A DNA stretch of 64,000 nucleotides from Takakia lepidozioides. Taxonomy: Eukaryota; Streptophyta; Takakiopsida; Takakiales; Takakiaceae. The notes under the pieces were generated by a model, which saw nothing but the letters and a program-made list of their open reading frames with translations, searched no databases and was not told the origin of the DNA. This document shows positions 1 to 11,300 of the stretch, one piece after another (the stretch's first letter is position 1; each line of letters begins with the position of its first letter). The stretch lies in contig CM060734.1 of the NCBI GenBank assembly GCA_030704615.1, forward strand, positions 62,574,042 through 62,638,041, written 5' to 3'. The translations under genes and the position numbers were made by a program.

Positions 1-1931
1 GTTTGTAGTCTGTCCTTGTAATACCCCTAATTTACTGTAGCAAATCTGGCTCTATGGTGTTTAGCCTTCATTGTTATTTTGAAAGCCCAGACGTAATGCA
101 TTTCTTCAGAGGCCACAAAGTAGAATTAGGGCAGGTTCTGAGCTATTTTATACCCAGTCCATATTGGTGGTTGAGGGTGGAACATGTGATGGTTGGTTGA
201 CTTGGTTCTTTCTATGGCATTGGCTGTACTGAGCAGATAAAGCTGAAGGGAGAAGCCCAAGATGGAAGGCTGTTGTGAAGTATCTTTCTAACCAAGCATT
301 GTCCATGTCTATGTGGGAAATGTTAGTGTTATTCAATTGCTTTGTCTGGTGTGTTTCTTTTACATCTACTTGAAGCAGGTATATGAAGTTCTTAAAGTAT
401 ACTTTCCTGCTTTATTTTTGGGCTATACCTTACAGATATAGCTCACAGTACTGTTACTGTCAAATTATTTAGGTTTGTTTTGTCTGACACTTCAGTGGCC
501 ATTTTGTCCTCCCAGTTCTTTCTCTCCCATATGCATGCCATCTTCGAAAAGATACGACATTGTGTGCAACTCCTGTGTGGATGCAGGTACAGGATCGATC
601 GGAAATTGCTTATTAAAAAGATAATGACCTCTCTTGACATGTACATGGAACGAATTTTGTATTGATTGCTGTTCACTACTCTATTAATGTATATGGAGAC
701 TTGTCTGTTTCCTACATAAACTTGGATTGCTACAAGTAAATCCCTCCAAGGTTGGCATCATAGCAACTGCTTTCAGCTTTTGAACAGTGTGCCAAAGTAG
801 TTCAGAGTTGGTTCCACCTGTTTGTCACAATTCTCACATTTAGAGTAGCCATCCATAAATGTGCAACGGACTTGCCCCTAATACACCAAGCAGCAGAAGA
901 GTTCCAAGTACAGGATACATGGCTGCTATACCTTTTTCTCCACTGTTAGCTGTGCCAAATAAAGCTGTTCAGAAACATTTCTAGGTCATCGGAAGTAGAG
1001 CCCATTTAGACAAGTGCACATCCAGTATGTTACATGATATCACAATTCCGGTTCTACTTTCTTGCCCTGAGATCCTTTCTGCAGAGCCACCCAAGATAAA
1101 CATTCTGAGCATATGAGATCTCAGCTAGATATACTTCTCAAGAAAGCATGTATCCAATGTGAGTAATTTGCAATAACAATATTACTTCTGTCCAGCCCAT
1201 GCGCACTCCCTGCCTTAACCATTAAAAAGGCAGGACAAGGAACAAACAGTCAAGTAAAAGCTGGCACATATTGCTCAAGTATTAGAATTGATATGGCAGG
1301 TTTGACTACACTAGGTATACCATTTCCAATCTCATTGATATAAAAAGGATGAAGCCTCCTAAGGAAGCCAAAATCATAATGTATTTTCATCCCCAGGGAC
1401 TACTGCCTTCCGTTGGAAGGTGGACACCCTAGATCACCTCACTAAGGTTATGCACAAGCAAGGCACAAACCACAAACCTCCCTCAAGTACCTGTTCTTGA
1501 TACATACTATCCTTGACAATGGCCACAACATACCATACGATTTCTGATCTCACTAAAATATAACCATATTTGGTCTCCCAGGCTATGTTTTTGCTCTAAT
1601 ATTAAGATTCCTGGATATATATCATGCAAAACCCATGACGATTTGACTTATGGGATATTATACAACTCTGTGCATCATTTTCTATTACCTCCAATGCCGC
1701 CTTAAGTTTTTGATTTTCTCTTTTTTTTTTTTCTAAAAGAAGAGGGAACGGTGGCCCTCCAAGCTTTTTTAAAAGGAGATAAATAAAGAAATACAGGGGA
1801 TAGCAAGGAAAAAATAACCTTGCAGCAGAAAGCCATGCAGACCGACCGGAGTCCAGGGGTAGAGCCTAACAGAAGCTAGAGAGTACTGATTCCTCTTAGA
1901 ATTTTCAAAAAGAGAGATGAGCTTTAGATTT
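1..1931. other. intergenic, no gene seen
   Basis: No reading frame here resembles a known protein, and no run of exons could be assembled on either strand. A run of T residues near 1720-1735 is followed by a GGCCCTCC stretch, which loosely resembles the 3' ends of the LINEs elsewhere in the window. The match is too weak to call. Confidence 0.5.
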
Positions 1932-2098
1932 ATTGGCTCTCTTGTAGAGAGAGTGACTTTGCATCATGTTGAAGTCGGCCTAGAAAATGTGGTCAAAGGA
2001 CCTTACACCGTGTCAAGGCTCTCATTGGTGTGTTGTGCTGAGTCATGCTCCCTAGTCTTACCTTCCTCTTATGTTTTGCCAAAGCAAGAGAGCCCATT
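1932..2098 (+). repeat. short inverted-repeat element, copy 1
   Basis: About 167 bp that starts ATTGGCTCTCTTG and ends CAAGAGAGCCCATTG, so the ends are imperfect inverted repeats. The interior (for example CTTACACCGTGTCAAGG and GAGTCATGCTCCCTAGTC) recurs at 6767-6937 in the same orientation, and an internally deleted copy lies inverted at 63815-63905. It carries no coding capacity. Small size, terminal inverted repeats and dispersed copies suggest a MITE. No clear target duplication was identified, so the superfamily is unknown. Confidence 0.6.
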
Positions 2099-2473
2099 GC
2101 CCGTTGAGGCTTGTTTTATTTTTTTAAAGAAATTCCTCAATCGTAGGCCTTCATTAAAGTACCAAAAAAGTAATATCCTGAGCTGAATGCCCCAGCAGCC
2201 CATTTGTCGGCTTCTACCATCCAACCCTCTCCAACACCAACACTCTAGGAAGTGCCTCAAAAGGTAGCTGAAATGTCCAGTGAACCGCCTTTTCTGACTT
2301 TGAGAACTGTGAATCAGTATGTGTACAAACCACACCAAATATGCGAGGCACTAGTGTTTTTGTCCAAATTTCATGGCTCCAACAGTACCTATACACGGGA
2401 AAGAAATATCCAGCTAAGGATTGGAAGGAAAAATGTGTATGTACAGTGGAACTTCCATGGAACTTGAAGAAAA

Positions 2474-4316
2474 CTATCGAGTTCCTTGCACAAAGGCAGA
2501 CTCTGCAAGGTCGATAGCACGACCAAGCCCGGCAGCTTTATTCTCACACTCTTGATACTCACTCTCTGGATCACTGTCAGCAACAATGCACCCGCCTGGA
2601 GATGAACCACCCACTCACAACGATGGTTTGTATGTTTGTATGAGTAGATTGTGTCTGTGCGTCGGGTAGGGAACACCATAGTGCGGAGGGCCAAAGCTAA
2701 GTCCATGTCACCAGTGAAAGAGATCCCACCAATGCCACCACTGTAGGGACCCCTTTGAGTGGGTTCCAACTCATCGATGAGTTCCATGGCCCTCACCTTG
2801 GGAGCCCCACTAACTGTGCCCACTGGTAATGCAGCACGCAGAGCATCCCAGCATGAGAGATCATCCAGCAGCTCACCTGTGACAGTGGAACTAATGTGCA
2901 TCACATGAGAGAAGCGCTCAATCTCCATCAGCTTCTCTACTTTCACTGTCCCGGCCTTTGACACTTTGCCAACATCATTACGGCCTAAGTCAACAAGCAC
3001 GACATGCTCGGCACACTCTTTCTCATCAGCACGCTCTATCTCTTTGTCCTCTTCAATTGTTTTGCCACGCCTCCGAGTCCCAGCTAGCGGCCTGTTCACC
3101 ACCTTCACCTTTGTGATGCGAGTGAGGATCTCAGGGCTGGAAGCCACCAATATCGAGCCCCGAGCCTGCAAATATATCATGTAGGGGCTTGGATTCACAA
3201 CGCGAAGTGCACGGTAGACTTCAAAAGGATCAGCAAATGTGCGACGCTCAAAGCGCTGGCTCAAGACCAGCTGGAAAATGTCACCTGCCAAAATGTGCTC
3301 CTTCACCTTTAAAATCGCTTCCTTGAACTGATCACGGGTAAATGTGGAAATCCCTTTGTCTTGGCCAAATTGCGTTATTGACATGTCCACGGAACCACTA
3401 GGGAGTTTTGGTCTGTCCACAGACTGAAGGCGAGCCACCAACTGATCCAGCCGGCGCCGCCCATCCTTGTAAGCAAGCTCCAGGGTGTCAAACCGCTCAA
3501 TGTGGACCCAATGTACCACATACACCATCTTGGACACACTGTCAAAGACCACCACGTCATTGTAGAGCCCCAAATGGATGTCAGGAAGGCCACGGTCGTC
3601 CTGAGGAGCTCCGGAAAAAGGCAACTTCTTCCTCTCGGTGTACCTCACCGTATCATATGAGAAATAGCCGACCCACCCACCACAGTATATATCTGGAAGA
3701 CCATCAACTTTAACTGGCTGCCACTGGGATGCAATCTCCGAGGGCTCCGACATGGGATCTTCCGACATTTTCTCCACCCGGGTGCCTTCCTCATGGTTCA
3801 ATACAGTCACTGAGTCCTGCTTGGCTATCACCTCCATGGACGGCTGCGCGCCGACCATGCTGTATTGCCCCTGGCTGACAGTAGGCCCATTCTCAACAGA
3901 CTCAAACAGGAAACACGGTCATCTTCCTTGACAAGGCAACGATACGCCCCCACTGGAGTCAAACCATCAGAAAATATGCGGCGAAACAGTGGTACCAGAT
4001 TGCCCCTTTGTGAGGCCTCCATGAACTGCAAACGCTCTGGAGAGGAGTCTGGGGCTTGAACAGCCGGTGTGTCCAGAGCTGTGTTGAATACCTTGCAAGT
4101 AATTGTTGGCTTCCTGCCATATTGATATCCCTTCTCAATGCAGAGGCTACCTGGCAACAGACGGTCTCTCCACGTCTTCGTAGAGAGAGTCTTTCCACCA
4201 TGGTCTGCATAGAAGGCGCTTGGACACCGCGCAGCAATTCCATTTTTCTTGGCCAGATAAGTAGAACCTTTTGTCGAGAGACCGCGGATGGAAATCACAG
4301 CGCCCAAACACTCCAT
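2474..4316 (-). pseudogene. anthranilate synthase alpha subunit, intronless frameshifted copy
   Basis: Anthranilate synthase component I makes anthranilate from chorismate and glutamine-derived ammonia, the first step of plastid tryptophan synthesis. The copy spans about 614 codons from ATG at 4316 (MECLGAVISIRG) to TAG at 2474, close to plant enzymes of about 600 residues, with a transit-peptide-like N-terminus. Family motifs seen are GGWVGYFSYDTVRY, AGDIFQLVLSQRF, NRPLAGTRRRGKT, VDLGRNDVGKVSKAG, PVGTVSGAPKVRAMELIDE and YSGGIGGISF. Two breaks are visible: the frame shifts by one base near 3900-3915, right at the LFES region tied to tryptophan feedback, and again near 2590-2612, after which [20 protein letters not shown] continues in another frame. 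There is no intron across 1.84 kb, whereas plant genes of this family usually have many, so a retrocopy is likely. No poly(A) tract follows the stop. A sequencing error at both sites is the alternative. Confidence 0.85.
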
Positions 4317-5367
4317 CTGCTCAGAACGAAAATTCCTGAATTGGGTAGAAAAGAGGATTGGCAGCCGCACGCGTCCACCAAAGGCTTCGAATGACCTTCA
4401 GCCCAATGTGCATTCAACGATCAAGCAGGGTCAGAATACAAAAGATGTAATGGAGATCTATGGCAAACAACTCCGCCTAGATTGGTAGAGTAGAAGGCAA
4501 CCAACCCCAACTCAAATTGAAAGCTCAAATGTAAGAAGAATTAAATGAGAGCAGAGGAAGATCAGGGAAACCAAGAAACAAGAAGGCTTACAGTGTAGGC
4601 TCGTGTAGGAGCCGGAGAGAACGAAGAGGGCATCAAGAATTCACGGAAGACAGGATGAAATGCCCCATAGATACATATGCTTTATACTGATTACTACCTC
4701 CCCGCCCGAGCCCATGGCCGCAGCCCTCAAGGCTGTGGCCATCCAGACCGCCGAGGCAACGCAGTGAAGAGAGAGACTGGTCCCGTAGCTCTCACTACCC
4801 GAGACTGATTGAAATTTGAAATCCTTCATATTCTTCAAACTAACTTGGGTTTTTTTGCGTTGTCTTTTAGGGAGTAAGGGAGTAATAACATACTTGAATT
4901 TATGAACTGAACAACCATTGAGGGTTCTACTCTATTTTCTTTCATGTTTTAGGGGAGGAAAACCTCAAAATGCATTGAAAGGCAAGGAAATATAACCTCA
5001 AGGAGGCAGGAAGGCAGTGGGGGTTGAGGCAATAGACAGGCAATAGCCCCAAGGTCACACAAAGACCAGTCCCAAACAAAAGCCACAACCACCTTGGGCA
5101 GCAAATAGAAAACTGCCACGGGGAGGGGAACAAGAGAGAACAAGACCATCGAAAATACATTGAACACATGTTGAAAAGACTCTACGGTACTTACAAGGAT
5201 TACACAGATATTGAATGTTTGCTACGCAAGAGTCTCAAAGTTGAGATGCGCTTTGATCTAGATGTTTCGATTTCTACGGTGCCGCCAATTGATATCTTCA
5301 TCAAACTCTGTGGGTGACCGGGGGTTATGAGATCCTCCAACAGTCGGGAATGCATGTGGATTGGATC
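4317..5367. other. intergenic, no gene seen
   Basis: This is the upstream flank of the anthranilate synthase copy. No conserved reading frame, clear promoter motif or repeat was recognised. Confidence 0.5.
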
Positions 5368-5937
5368 GTGTCAAGCAATGTTGGATTGGTATACCGATAA
5401 GAAACTGGTATCAATATTGGTATGTATAACCAGTCTGGTATCACCTCAGGCCACCACCTAGCATATACCCGTATTGGCCTGGTATCTGCTTCCTAATACC
5501 ATGGATGATACCCTACCAATCTGGTAAGGTGGTTGAAAATCTGGTACCTGATACCAGTACCAGATCCATTTTTGTGAGGAAAACCTGATATCAGTACTTT
5601 GAGGAACTTGAGGAATACTTTGAGGAATGAAATCAATGAGAAGCATGCTTGTACACATTTATATGAGAAGTGGGCCTTTCAATATTCAACATATCATGAG
5701 TTTTTTTGATACCAGACCAGTATTGATTAATACCCTAGTATCGATTTCTAAAAACTCTTGCTATTGATACCCCTTAACACCACACCAATCAGGTATTATT
5801 GATAGCACCATAGTATCCTAATCTCAGATTTTTGCCAATACCAGTACCTCCCTGGTATCACAATTAGCCGGAGGCCTATATACCAGTACCAGCCTGGTGT
5901 GTTCAAAATACGATACCGGTCCAACACTGGTGTCAAG
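5368..5937. mobile_element. hAT-like miniature element A with 8-bp target duplication
   Basis: The element runs from 5376 (CAATGTTGGATTGGTAT) to 5929, whose reverse complement begins CAGTGTTGGACCGGTAT, giving a terminal inverted repeat of about 17 bp with 3 mismatches. It is flanked by an exact 8-bp direct repeat, GTGTCAAG, at 5368-5375 and 5930-5937. An 8-bp duplication and a CA-GTG type terminus are typical of the hAT superfamily. The 554-bp interior encodes no transposase. It is packed with GGTATC, GATACC, GGTACC and CCAGTACC motifs in both orientations, possibly amplified subterminal transposase-binding sites. A related copy lies at 29912-30628. Confidence 0.85.
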
Positions 5938-6766
5938 CATGTTAGTATTATGGCCAACCTAGATTATGTAAAAGGGGAAAATTATGTCAATTGGTTACTC
6001 AATGTCTCGTTGAGAGAGAGAAGGTTGAGCAAATGCATGGGCTCAATTACGGTAGTTGTCGACCCACTTGCCAATAGCACGAACCCTAGAAGCAAAAGAA
6101 AAGGATTTTACGAAAGAAAAAAACCCAAAGAAAGGATATAAAATAAAATCGATCCCCATGGGATCAGCGTCTTTTGTTTTGGCGAATTTTCGCCAAATGG
6201 CGACCTCAAAAATATAAAAGAATATTCCGTAGCAAATTCCACGTTTTCTCATGGATGAAATTGCCAAATTTCTCCAAAACAAATAAAAATTATGGATGAA
6301 TTCGCCAAATATGGATGATATGAATGGATGAAAGTATGGATGTGGATGATTCTGTCCTGTTGAATGGATGAACAGAATATATGCCTAATTTTTGCAAAAC
6401 TCTGTAGCCACTCGTGCTATTTTCCGAATTATTAAAAAAAAAACCTCTGCATGGGAACCTTTGTAAAAAGCTATAAATTCTTAAAATCCCAAGAAATCAA
6501 AAACAAATCATGGACTCCCTATGATCGCTCTGAAAATTTGATGATTTTTTCAAAACTTCGAAAATTTTAGAAATTGATTTTAAAAAACGACCCTAAGAGG
6601 TCACTCAAAAAAATGACAAATTCTATCGGCTTCTCTTTATTCTAAAGAGGAGACACTACGCATCTGTATCAAAAAATTGCTCCCTTGTCGTGCATTCCCT
6701 ACATGTCACCTCCTCTCCTTTCCATGATGTGCCTAATATCAATATATGCAGCAAGCCAGTTTGTTC
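5938..6766. other. intergenic, no gene seen
   Basis: AT-rich sequence with a local TGGATGAA-type simple repetition around 6250-6375. No gene was recognised. Confidence 0.45.
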
Positions 6767-6937
6767 ATTGGCTCTCTTTTAGAGAGAGGCTTTGCGGAGA
6801 CATGCAAGTCAATGGAGAAAATATGGTCAAAGTACCTTACACCGTGTCAAGGCGCTGATTGCTGTGTTGTGCTGAGTCATGCTCCCTAGTCTTACCTTCT
6901 CTTATGTTGTGCCAAAGCAAAGCAAGAGAGTCAATTG
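6767..6937 (+). repeat. short inverted-repeat element, copy 2
   Basis: This starts ATTGGCTCTCTTTTAGAGAG and ends with GCAAGAGAGTCAATT. It is collinear with the copy at 1932-2098, sharing CTTACACCGTGTCAAGG, GTGTTGTGCTGAGTCATGC and CTTATGTTGTGCCAAAGC. It has no coding capacity and is probably a MITE. Confidence 0.6.
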
Positions 6938-8319
6938 CCATTTCAGACTTGTTTTTAATTGAAACCTTAAGAGTGTGAGACACAACAAATGGTTTGCAAA
7001 TGAAAATCTGAGGTTAACTAGTACGAAATGATCGCGTGTATACTAATGTTGCTTGAATCTCAACAAGCAGAGAAAGTGTAACATGCAACAAATGAAGAAT
7101 CTGTCGTGCACCTAAGCATCGTGCCACAACATACATCGTTGTCCACCACACAATCTAAATGAATCCACCCTACAAAGCCCTCAACACACTCCTTCTCAAT
7201 ACCTAGAGCTATGGAGGTGAGAGAAGCTCATGGAGGCTCAACTACAAGAAGATGAGCCTCCTCAACACTCACAAGGGGAAAACCTATCTCCATGTCTCAA
7301 GTGAGGCTCGACACCTCACTTGGCATGTGAGACCAAATGAAGTCCCAACACACAAAATATAAATATAAATGTCTAAAATGTCCTAGTTAATTAGAAGTAG
7401 GTAATTCTAGATAACCATGACTAAAACCATGACAAATCTCTCAAACTATTGATGAGTAGATACATGGACAATTCCTGTTTCATCTATTACACATGTAGAC
7501 CAGTGAGTCCGAAAGTTGAGGATTTTCTTTTCTTCCATAATCCTCTAGAATTGTTTCCAGAAGCTCGTGCTGTCATTGTAACTGATATGCTATAAGGCAA
7601 ACAACTTCCAAATAGCTAGGGACCGATAGACAAAACAGGAATCCCTTAATAACCTTCAAGACAGTCACCACACTAACATACACCATTCACTAAGTAATCA
7701 ATGCACTAGCTACTTGTCCCTCAAATGACGGTGGCTTGAATAAAACATCCCAGAAAAACCGACTTAGTGATAGGGATGTTGCATCAATGCCTGGGCTGTT
7801 TCGCATGAGATATCATTAGGAGAGCACACGCGAATTCTACTGAAGCAATGGCTAATTCTGGTGTCCTGGAATATGCCGTTTTAAAACTTAATCGGAAGAA
7901 AACCGTCCATTGAAGTGCCTGAACACAATCCGAGCCACCAAGATTTATATTAAGAGAGGCTGCAGAAAGACACTGAGAGATCCTCGTGATACCGAGGGTA
8001 TAGCTTCCAAGTTATGTACTGGTTGCATGACAAATGAAATAGCCATAGATTGGCAGGAATGCAGCTTGCGACTTGTGGCAATGATTGCTTGGTGGGACCA
8101 CAACAAAAGAGACAGCAATGCCTTGACATTGAAACCTAAAGAACCAGTTCTCAGAGGCAACACAAGTCTGTCACTACCCTTTATCCTTGGTTTGCCATTG
8201 AGACTTTTGTCGAAACTAGGAAACTGTTCATAGACACCCCTCTCTTTTGCATCTGCCGAGGTGACTGCACAGGAAACAGACCTCTTTGCACAACTGAAGC
8301 ATTTACAGACATAAGAAAG
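6938..8319. other. intergenic, 3' flank of CCZ1
   Basis: No conserved coding sequence was recognised. The part nearest 8300 is probably the CCZ1 3' untranslated region. Confidence 0.4.
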
Positions 8320-11300
8320 CTAAGGAGAACAAGAGCAACCCAAAACATACCTCTTATTCAGCTTCTCGACTGCATCTGAGGCAAGTAAAAGTGTGTCGCT
8401 GGCGCGCTCCTGAACAGTGTACAATTCATTGGTCCCCCGGACCCGCACAATAACCCAAGCATTATGTTTAGTCCGGACACAGACTTCAAGGTCTGGATCT
8501 TGCTGAACACCCTCCCTGTCCGCCCTCTCCTTCTCCAAGTCGATCTCTGCCCGCACCTGGTTTAGTGCCGCCAGTGACTCCTACAGGCCAAAACCCAAAG
8601 CTACAGCTATGAGAGAGGCTGCACATTGTCCTTAGCTGCTATTATGATTCCCCAACCTGTATTACAGAGTTGCATGGCTGGGGTCTGCCGAGAGCCCTAC
8701 ACAACACAACTTGTACTTCTAAATATTGTTAGCTCTAATGGAAGACTGAATGTGGCCATGCCAACACTGAAATTTATGGCTCAAGGCACTATCCTCGGGT
8801 AGAGGAACACTGTCGAGACTCCTCCACTAGCATACAATTCTGCAGGAGTGACCTGACTGTTTTTGGCTCCCAAACTACTCACAATCTGAGACCAATTATC
8901 TGACTGCAACAATGCCCCGGTTGGTCATCTGGCTGCGTGAGATGGAGCATCTTGAATTTTTGCGGCATCCAAAACTTCCCTCCTGTTGGCCTCATTGAAG
9001 GTAACTTCTTGCATCTAGTGCGGCGTAAATCTTGAGCAATGAAGCTTCTTGGGACATTCTAACACGGAAAGGTGAAAAGGGGGCTCTTACTAAGTCTTTA
9101 AAGGTACCCCCACCCACGTTTCAAAATTGAGCTGGGGAAACTGCAGCGGGGAGCACAGAAACAACTGAAAGCGGATAGCAGAGGCAGTGGAGGCAGCGGA
9201 GAGAGCAGCGGAGAGCGGGGGGGCATAGCACCTCACCTAAATGGCTCAAAGCAGCAGGTAAAAGTGATACAAAACTGATCCTTTTCCAGTTTTTTTGTCA
9301 TGGATTTGGACTCTTGCATGCCCAGAACCCCCTGTCATTTATATTTGTTTTCTGTGGCTTTTTGAGCCTTCGAGGTTTGGAGAGGATAGGATGAAGGACT
9401 GCGGGTTTTTGTCAAACAAGGGACGAACCACCCTGCGTTAGCGGCAGAAAATCTCCCTGCCGGGACCCTGTTTCGAATCTGATAGAGCACAAGTATTGTG
9501 TCACAACCAAACTTTCCACTGGCTATAGAAAAACAGGCCTTGTCAGCATACATACCAGTGAGAGTGTAGCAACCTTGCTCGGGGGGGATGCTCTGGCAGT
9601 CTTGCTGACACGGTCACAACAGAGATATCGATAGCCAGGAAAATGAGCTGAATTAGCTCCAGCAGACTCTTTTGCCAGTCTCTCTTCGAGCTTCTCTATC
9701 TTCTGGGCAGCCTGGCACAAGGCACAAGGCACAGCTACTGGTTACTGAAATTGTGTATAATTTCGAACATGAAGTTAGGCTACTGTGTCCTATCCATGGA
9801 AATTCAGCTAACGGAGCAATTCCTGCATTTGAAGCAAATACCATGAACAGCCACCTGTCTCATGCATTGATCAAGAATAATTCAAGGCCAACTTGCCATA
9901 AGATTCGACTTGATGAACTCCACTAGGAATGAGAAGGAAACCTATGTGAAAGGTGACTCTCACACAGTAATGCCTGAGCAGCACATAGTACCACGCCAAG
10001 GAACAGTACTAAGTTCCCCTGCAACCCCGGCTTTATCGCAATGCAACAGAAATCAGAGTCTCATTCACACACCAGAACTTCTTAGTAGTCACCAACAACA
10101 CCAAAAGACCATTCTGGCAGTTGTGATAATCGATATTTCAATCATCTCCTGTGGAGTTGAGTGGCATGCTACCTTTTCAAGCAGCTGTCCTTTCAAGAAT
10201 GAGAGCCCATCAAAGCTGCTAACTGAAGAGCGAATTGGAACAAGCATAACCAGCGTGACAGCCCGACATTGATACACACACAAACGCATACGCTCCTCTG
10301 ACTGCTGTAACCAAACTGTGGGGCCCATGGCATGCGACCCCTGGGCATCAGCTCCCCAACTGTCAGTGCGCAAGAATCCATCCCCATCTCGCCACCATGC
10401 ATCAGGTTGCAGTGGTCTTGGAACCTGCAATCTGAATCCATGGTCAAGGGGTGATGTGTCCCGTGGTGATGCCACCTGCGGTGAGCTTGTGGGTGCCTCT
10501 GAGGTGTGAACTGGAATCACATTCTGGAAAAGGGTACGAAGTTTGGAATGACCTGCATGGGTCATGCAATTTATCTCATAAGGGTGAAGACTCCCTTACA
10601 TTTTCCACTTCATTAGTGCAACTCCAGACGACCTGATGTCAAAGCAAACCCATCTGTGCTGGCAGCCTATGAATGTCTAGAGTAGATGGATGATTTTGGA
10701 TTCATATACCATGCTTCCCCATACTTCGAACACCCAGTAACCATCAGATTACACCTCATCAGATCTCTCTTGGTCTTAAATTTCCACTTCACAGTGATAG
10801 GGCATTATAAATTATTTCTTTTAAGGGGGTTTTTGTAGTCAACATCTGGGGAACCAATGATTAAGTACATTCTCTGTCTGTTTGCACTCCCACAGGACTG
10901 GAGGTGCAAGTACAGCCACATGTATCTCAGTGGCTGGAGAAGCACACCTCAAATGTCAAAATGAGCCTCGACGTAAAAAAGAATAAATGCCCTGTAACTG
11001 GAGTCATTGCCTGTTCCCAACTTCTCTTGCAATTTTGGGTTGACTCCCGTAACCTGGTGGGCTGAACGTTTACTATTACTGCACGATGGTCAGTATCCAA
11101 CGGGACTGTGCCCTCAAGAGTATATTGTAGCCACCACTCTCAGGGAAGGACCATGAGATCACAACTCTATTGGGTTTAGAATGCGAAAGTTGCTCTCAAA
11201 AACTAACTAAGGGCCTCCCTACACTTGGGGCACCAGGCTAAAGGTACCCATTCTCCCCATTGACCCTCTTGCTCACCCGGAACTACAAGGGTTGCCCCAA

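Noticed and set aside
7910-8233. 107-residue plus-strand frame in the CCZ1 3' flank
   Set aside because: There is no recognisable domain or homologue, and it lies antisense to the probable CCZ1 3' untranslated region.
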